This document shows, piece by piece, positions 13,705 to 16,804 of a stretch of DNA of 16,804 nt (positions within the stretch are counted from its first letter, which is position 1; each line of letters starts with the position of its first letter). The notes under the pieces were generated by a model, which was not told the DNA's origin, did not search any database, and worked only from the letters and a program-made list of their open reading frames with translations. Position numbers and translations under genes: made by a program. Origin of the DNA: Neisseriaceae bacterium. GTDB taxonomy: Bacteria > Pseudomonadota > Gammaproteobacteria > Burkholderiales > Neisseriaceae. The DNA is taken from assembly GCA_030146285.1 (NCBI GenBank), contig JASLBZ010000164.1:1-16804 (forward strand), read 5' to 3'.

Positions 13705-14136
13705 ATGAAAAAAATTTGGGCACCCATGATTATGCTTCTTTGTGGCTTTAGCACCCACGCGTTAGCACAAAGTAATGTCTATACTTGGAAAGATGGGGCA
13801 AAATCGACCTACTCTGATGTCCCAAAATCATTGCAAACTGATGGCACCAGTAAAATGAATGTGCGAACGCACCAAATCACACCGCTAACAGAAGCCAAAA
13901 CCGTTGAAGACGACTCTAGCATGAGCCTAGCTGAAAAACAAAGCAAACTAAACCAGGAAATTGCTGAAAACAATAAAAAAATTCTAGAAGAAAATAAACT
14001 TCGTGAAAAAGCAAGCCAAGAGGCTAACTGCAAGGCAGCACAGTTTAATCAACAAACCGCACAATCTTCTCGTGCTCAAAACAAAGATGAGCTGATTAAG
14101 CGCTATAATGAGGATGTACAACGTTATTGCAAATAA
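13705..14136 (+). CDS. Exported DUF4124-domain protein
   Basis: This is a 143-residue putative periplasmic protein. Signal peptide 1-21 is cleaved after ALA. It is followed at about 24-43 by the short DUF4124 signature, VYTWKDGAKSTYSDVP, a Tyr/Trp-rich beta motif widespread in Proteobacteria and of unknown function. The rest is polar and helical, with a charged coiled-coil-like segment at about 72-110 (rich in Lys, Glu, Asn, Gln), a single Cys at 111 and a C-terminal YC pair, allowing one disulfide. AGGAAAA precedes the ATG. Only 5 bases separate its stop from the uvrC start, and no terminator intervenes, so uvrC is probably read from the same transcript. Function is not known. Confidence 0.85.
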   Translation: MKKIWAPMIMLLCGFSTHALAQSNVYTWKDGAKSTYSDVPKSLQTDGTSKMNVRTHQITPLTEAKTVEDDSSMSLAEKQSKLNQEIAENNKKILEENKLREKASQEANCKAAQFNQQTAQSSRAQNKDELIKRYNEDVQRYCK

Positions 14137-14141
14137 TATAA

Positions 14142-16034
14142 ATGAGTCAAATAGAAGATAACTTAAAGCAGTTTTTAATCAGCTTGCCTAATTTACCGGG
14201 CGTCTATCGCATGATGGACGCTGGTAATCAGGTTTTGTATGTTGGCAAAGCCGTCAACCTCAAAAGACGGGTCAACAGTTATTTTCAACAAAAGAATTTA
14301 TCCCCTCGCATCGCATTAATGGTCAAGCAAATTGACCACATCGAAATCAGCGTTACCCACTCTGAAGCCGAAGCATTTATTCTTGAAAACAATTTCATCA
14401 AATCCTTAAGTCCGAAATACAATATTTTGTTTCGCGATGATAAGTCATACCCTTATTTAATGTTCAGTGCACATCCATATCCACAAATTGCCTACCACAG
14501 AGGCAGCCTGAACAAAACAAACCATTATTTCGGCCCCTATCCCAATAGCTATGCTGTCAAAGACAGCATACAAACCTTGCAAAAAGTTTTTCAGTTAAGA
14601 ACCTGCGAAGACAGTGTTTTTAATCACCGCAAACGCCCTTGTCTATTGCATCAAATCAAACGCTGCTTAGCACCTTGCACCCATGAAGTTGATCAAAAAA
14701 CCTATCATGAAGCGGTTCAGGCTGCCAATGACTTTCTCAATGGCAAAACCGATGATTTGGTGAATCGTTTAAATGAGAAAATGCTCATGGCTTCTGAGCA
14801 TTTGGATTTTGAAGAAGCTGCCGTGTATCGAGATCAAATTCAAGCATTAAATACAGTACAATCACAACAGTATATTGATGGCAACAGCAAAGAGTCAGGC
14901 AAACACAATATTGATGTTTTGGCGGTGGTACAAGAACATGATCTGATTTGTGTACATTGGGTGAGCATCCGCAAAGGTCGCCAACTGGGTGACAAAAGCT
15001 TCTTTCCTTCGCAATACGATGCCAAAAGCGTTAACGAAAAAGATGCTTTAGAAGCTTTTATTGCTCACCACTACTTGAATAAGTTCAAGCCTGACATCAT
15101 CCTAAGCAATATTGACATTGATTTGCCGCTACAAGATGCCATTAACCAAGACAGTAGCCATAAAGTGCAGTTTATCCATAACACCATTGGTCAGCGCAAA
15201 ATCTGGCTTGGTATGGCCATAAAAAATGCACAAATTGCCATTAGCCAAAAGTTACAACAAAAAAGCAACCAGCAAAATCGTTTAAATGAACTGGCTACCT
15301 TAATGCAATTGCCCAGTATTGAGCGTTTAGAGTGCTTTGATATTAGCCATACCCAAGGCGAAGCAACCATAGCATCTTGTGTGGTTTACGACAAAGAAGC
15401 CATGCAGCCGTCGCAATACCGGCGCTTTAATATTAAAACAGCCAAAGCTGGGGATGATTACGCAGCCATGCGAGAAGTACTCACCCGACGTTATGGCAAA
15501 TTACAAACCTTAAGCAACCAAGCAAAAAGCGATGAAGCCATCGCGGTGCAAAATCACAATACAAACGAATTACAAGCCGATGATATTAAGTGGCCAGATG
15601 TTGTCTTGATTGATGGTGGCAAAGGACAAGTGAGCATGACCTTAGAAGTGTGGGCAGATTTGGGCATTCACATCCCCATTATTGGCATTGCCAAAGGCCC
15701 TGAGCGAAAAGCTGGGTTAGAAGAGTTGATTATTCCGCATTTAAGCACCACAATCAGGCTACCTGAAAACAGCCCTGCTTTGCATTTGCTGCAAGTTGTT
15801 CGGGATGAGTCGCACCGTTTTGCCATTACAGGACACAGAGCCAAGCGTGCCAAAGCAAGAACACAGTCTAGTCTTAATGACATTCCAGGTGTTGGTGCTA
15901 AGCGCAGGCAAAATTTATTAACCCGTTTTGGTGGCTTACGCGGCATACAGGCTGCCAGTATTCATGATATTGCCCAAGTCGCTGGCATCAGCCAAAATTT
16001 GGCTGAAATTATTTATGAGCATTTGCACCAATAA
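14142..16034 (+). CDS. uvrC: Excinuclease ABC subunit C
   Basis: This nuclease subunit of UvrABC nucleotide excision repair makes both incisions around a lesion. The 630-residue protein has all expected parts. The GIY-YIG 3'-incision domain is at about 18-95 (GVY 20-22, YVGK 33-36, Arg42). A four-Cys cluster (Cys155, 167, 175, 179) matches the iron-sulfur site reported for UvrC. The UVR/UvrB-binding motif is at about 204-238. The RNase H-like 5'-incision domain has Asp400 (ECFDISHTQGE), Asp491 (VVLIDGGKGQ) and His558 (DESHRF), and a helix-hairpin-helix pair is at about 578-628. About 30 residues near 452-482 form a polar insertion. There is no clear ribosome site, so translation may be coupled to the DUF4124 gene 5 bases upstream. 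It carries several uptake-sequence-like motifs. Confidence 0.97.
   Translation: MSQIEDNLKQFLISLPNLPGVYRMMDAGNQVLYVGKAVNLKRRVNSYFQQKNLSPRIALMVKQIDHIEISVTHSEAEAFILENNFIKSLSPKYNILFRDDKSYPYLMFSAHPYPQIAYHRGSLNKTNHYFGPYPNSYAVKDSIQTLQKVFQLRTCEDSVFNHRKRPCLLHQIKRCLAPCTHEVDQKTYHEAVQAANDFLNGKTDDLVNRLNEKMLMASEHLDFEEAAVYRDQIQALNTVQSQQYIDGNSKESGKHNIDVLAVVQEHDLICVHWVSIRKGRQLGDKSFFPSQYDAKSVNEKDALEAFIAHHYLNKFKPDIILSNIDIDLPLQDAINQDSSHKVQFIHNTIGQRKIWLGMAIKNAQIAISQKLQQKSNQQNRLNELATLMQLPSIERLECFDISHTQGEATIASCVVYDKEAMQPSQYRRFNIKTAKAGDDYAAMREVLTRRYGKLQTLSNQAKSDEAIAVQNHNTNELQADDIKWPDVVLIDGGKGQVSMTLEVWADLGIHIPIIGIAKGPERKAGLEELIIPHLSTTIRLPENSPALHLLQVVRDESHRFAITGHRAKRAKARTQSSLNDIPGVGAKRRQNLLTRFGGLRGIQAASIHDIAQVAGISQNLAEIIYEHLHQ
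14501..14512 (+). repeat. Exact Kingella-type DNA uptake sequence inside uvrC
   Basis: AGGCAGCCTGAA, identical to the copy at 7823, lies in the uvrC reading frame (codons for Gly-Ser-Leu-Asn). Confidence 0.65.
14716..14727 (-). repeat. Uptake-sequence-like 12-mer (11/12) inside uvrC
   Basis: TTCAGGCTGCCA on the plus strand is the reverse complement of the uptake 12-mer except for the last base; the GGCAGCCTGAA core is intact. Confidence 0.5.
15756..15767 (+). repeat. Variant uptake-sequence-like 12-mer inside uvrC
   Basis: AGGCTACCTGAA differs from the copies at 7823 and 14501 at two inner positions but equals, as far as I recall, the Eikenella-type dialect. It is either a dialect variant or chance. 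Confidence 0.35.
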
Positions 16035-16076
16035 CCCACCACCGTATCAATTGAATTTTAAAAAGAGCTTGATAAC

Positions 16077-16640
16077 ATGACTTGGAACATTCCTATTTTA
16101 CTGACTTGGCTTCGTGTCTGGTTAATTCCGATTTTCACAGCTTTATTTTATTTGCCAACGGGCTGGCTAAGTCCGATGACGGTTAACATCACAGCCGCTG
16201 CCATTTTTGCTTTTGCTGCGGTGACAGATTGGTTTGATGGCTACTTAGCCAGAAAATGGCAACAAACATCTAGCTTTGGTGCTTTTTTAGATCCGGTGGC
16301 AGACAAATTGATTGTAGCGGTTGCCTTAATTCTCTTGGTTAACCTAGACAGAACCTATCCCATTTACGCCATGATTATTATTGGTCGCGAAATCACCATC
16401 TCTGCACTGCGTGAATGGATGGCTCAAATGGGCAAAAGAAACAATGTCGCAGTGGCAACCATTGGCAAACTGAAGACTGCAGCACAAATGTTGGCAATTT
16501 TCTTGTTGTTGCTAGGTAATGTTCCAGCCATCCCTCTAAACCTCTTGTTGGTTGGCAACATATTGATGTTTATAGCAGTTATATTAACCATTTGGTCTAT
16601 GTGTTATTACTTAATGGCTGCTCGAAAAGAATTTCATTAA
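16077..16640 (+). CDS. pgsA: CDP-diacylglycerol-glycerol-3-phosphate 3-phosphatidyltransferase
   Basis: This inner-membrane enzyme makes phosphatidylglycerol phosphate from CDP-diacylglycerol and glycerol-3-phosphate, the first committed step to phosphatidylglycerol and cardiolipin. The 187-residue protein has the complete CDP-alcohol phosphatidyltransferase signature with its metal-binding Asp residues: Asp51, Asp54-Gly55-X2-Ala58-Arg59-X8-Gly68-X3-Asp72-X3-Asp76. About five to six membrane helices are visible, including 5-27, 37-51, 77-91, 98-112, and 135-180 as two. Length fits bacterial PgsA. It begins 42 bases after uvrC with a weak GAG ribosome site, and the uvrC-pgsA-tRNA-Gly order is shared with distant Proteobacteria, which supports both assignments. 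Confidence 0.95.
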   Translation: MTWNIPILLTWLRVWLIPIFTALFYLPTGWLSPMTVNITAAAIFAFAAVTDWFDGYLARKWQQTSSFGAFLDPVADKLIVAVALILLVNLDRTYPIYAMIIIGREITISALREWMAQMGKRNNVAVATIGKLKTAAQMLAIFLLLLGNVPAIPLNLLLVGNILMFIAVILTIWSMCYYLMAARKEFH

Positions 16641-16668
16641 TAAATATGCTTTTTTTTCAAAAAAAGTA

Positions 16669-16696
16669 TTGACTCTTTTTTGAAAAGCCCTATAAT
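16669..16696 (+). promoter_or_regulatory. Strong promoter for tRNA-Gly
   Basis: TTGACT (16669-16674) and a perfect TATAAT (16691-16696) are spaced 16 bp, 46 bases before the tRNA. It is the best sigma-70 match in the window. Confidence 0.8.
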
Positions 16697-16742
16697 ACAC
16701 ATCTCTCACGAAGACACAGCAACATCAAGTCATCGAGAAGAT

Positions 16743-16804
16743 GCGGGAATAGCTCAGTTGGTAGAGCGCAACCTTGCCAAGGTTGAGGTCGCGAGTTCGA
16801 ACCT
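16743..16804 (+). tRNA. tRNA-Gly (GCC), 3' end beyond the window
   Basis: The first 62 bases of a tRNA are present: acceptor 5' arm GCGGGAA, D-arm with AGCTCAGTTGGTAGAGC, and an anticodon stem-loop with CAACCTTGCCAAGGTTG giving anticodon GCC. The variable loop and most of the T-arm (GTTCGAACCT) follow. The last T-stem bases, 3' acceptor strand and CCA region lie past the edge. More tRNA genes may follow outside. Confidence 0.95.

Noticed and set aside
15946..15957. TACAGGCTGCCA in uvrC as another uptake sequence
   Set aside because: Only 10 of 12 positions match; the core is present but too degenerate to annotate on its own.
16648..16667. T8/A7 hairpin after pgsA as a terminator
   Set aside because: Apart from one C-G pair the stem is all A-T, with a two-base loop, so it is a homopolymer run more than a stable terminator; the uvrC-pgsA transcript may run into the tRNA.

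Overview
This 16.8 kb window is AT-rich, gene-dense bacterial chromosome. It most likely comes from a low-GC member of the Neisseriaceae (Betaproteobacteria). Two exact copies of AGGCAGCCTGAA, which I recall as the Kingella-type DNA uptake sequence, point that way, and several near-copies support it. So do the Thiobacillus/betaproteobacterial-type glutamate-cysteine ligase and a surface lipoprotein with a TbpB/factor-H-binding-like barrel. Genus is not assigned: uptake sequences are sparse here, and low-GC relatives such as Kingella, Vitreoscilla-like or Snodgrassella-like organisms cannot be separated by eye.

Left part, minus strand (1-9172). In transcription order from the right: gshA (glutathione step 1), trpS, a lipoprotein with two LprI-like Cys-pair repeats, a UmuD/LexA-family autoproteolytic regulator followed 9 nt later by gshB (glutathione step 2), then dgkA followed 9 nt later by a PCu(A)C copper chaperone, a VOC/glyoxalase-fold protein, an HBN1-type nitroreductase, and finally a coiled-coil surface lipoprotein whose 3' end lies outside the window. 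Most units are closed by clear stem-loop terminators (1401, 2606, 3661, 5423, 6729). The grouping has a thiol, redox, metal and damage-stress flavour, but it is several separate transcription units.

Centre (9173-9708). This 0.5 kb stretch separates gshA (leftward) from an MFS drug exporter (rightward) and is the most information-rich non-coding part of the window. On the minus strand a 36-codon upstream ORF has a strong ribosome binding site partly buried in a hairpin, and its stop codon overlaps the gshA start (ATGA). Another frame of the same leader carries a five-cysteine tract. On the plus strand there is an extended -10 promoter, a long hairpin and an 11-bp-spaced direct repeat ahead of the exporter.

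Right part (9709-16804). MFS exporter, ribH-nusB (a usual riboflavin/antitermination pair), two stem-loop terminators, guaB on the minus strand, then a plus-strand run: a DUF4124 exported protein, uvrC, pgsA and a tRNA-Gly(GCC) cut by the window edge. The uvrC-pgsA-tRNA-Gly order is also found in Gammaproteobacteria. uvrC carries most of the uptake-sequence-like motifs, as expected for a genome-maintenance gene in a naturally transformable neisserial species.

I see no CRISPR array, insertion sequence, prophage or integron. The best candidates for undescribed biology are the gshA leader uORF, the UmuDAb-like regulator coupled to gshB, and the coiled-coil/barrel surface lipoprotein.
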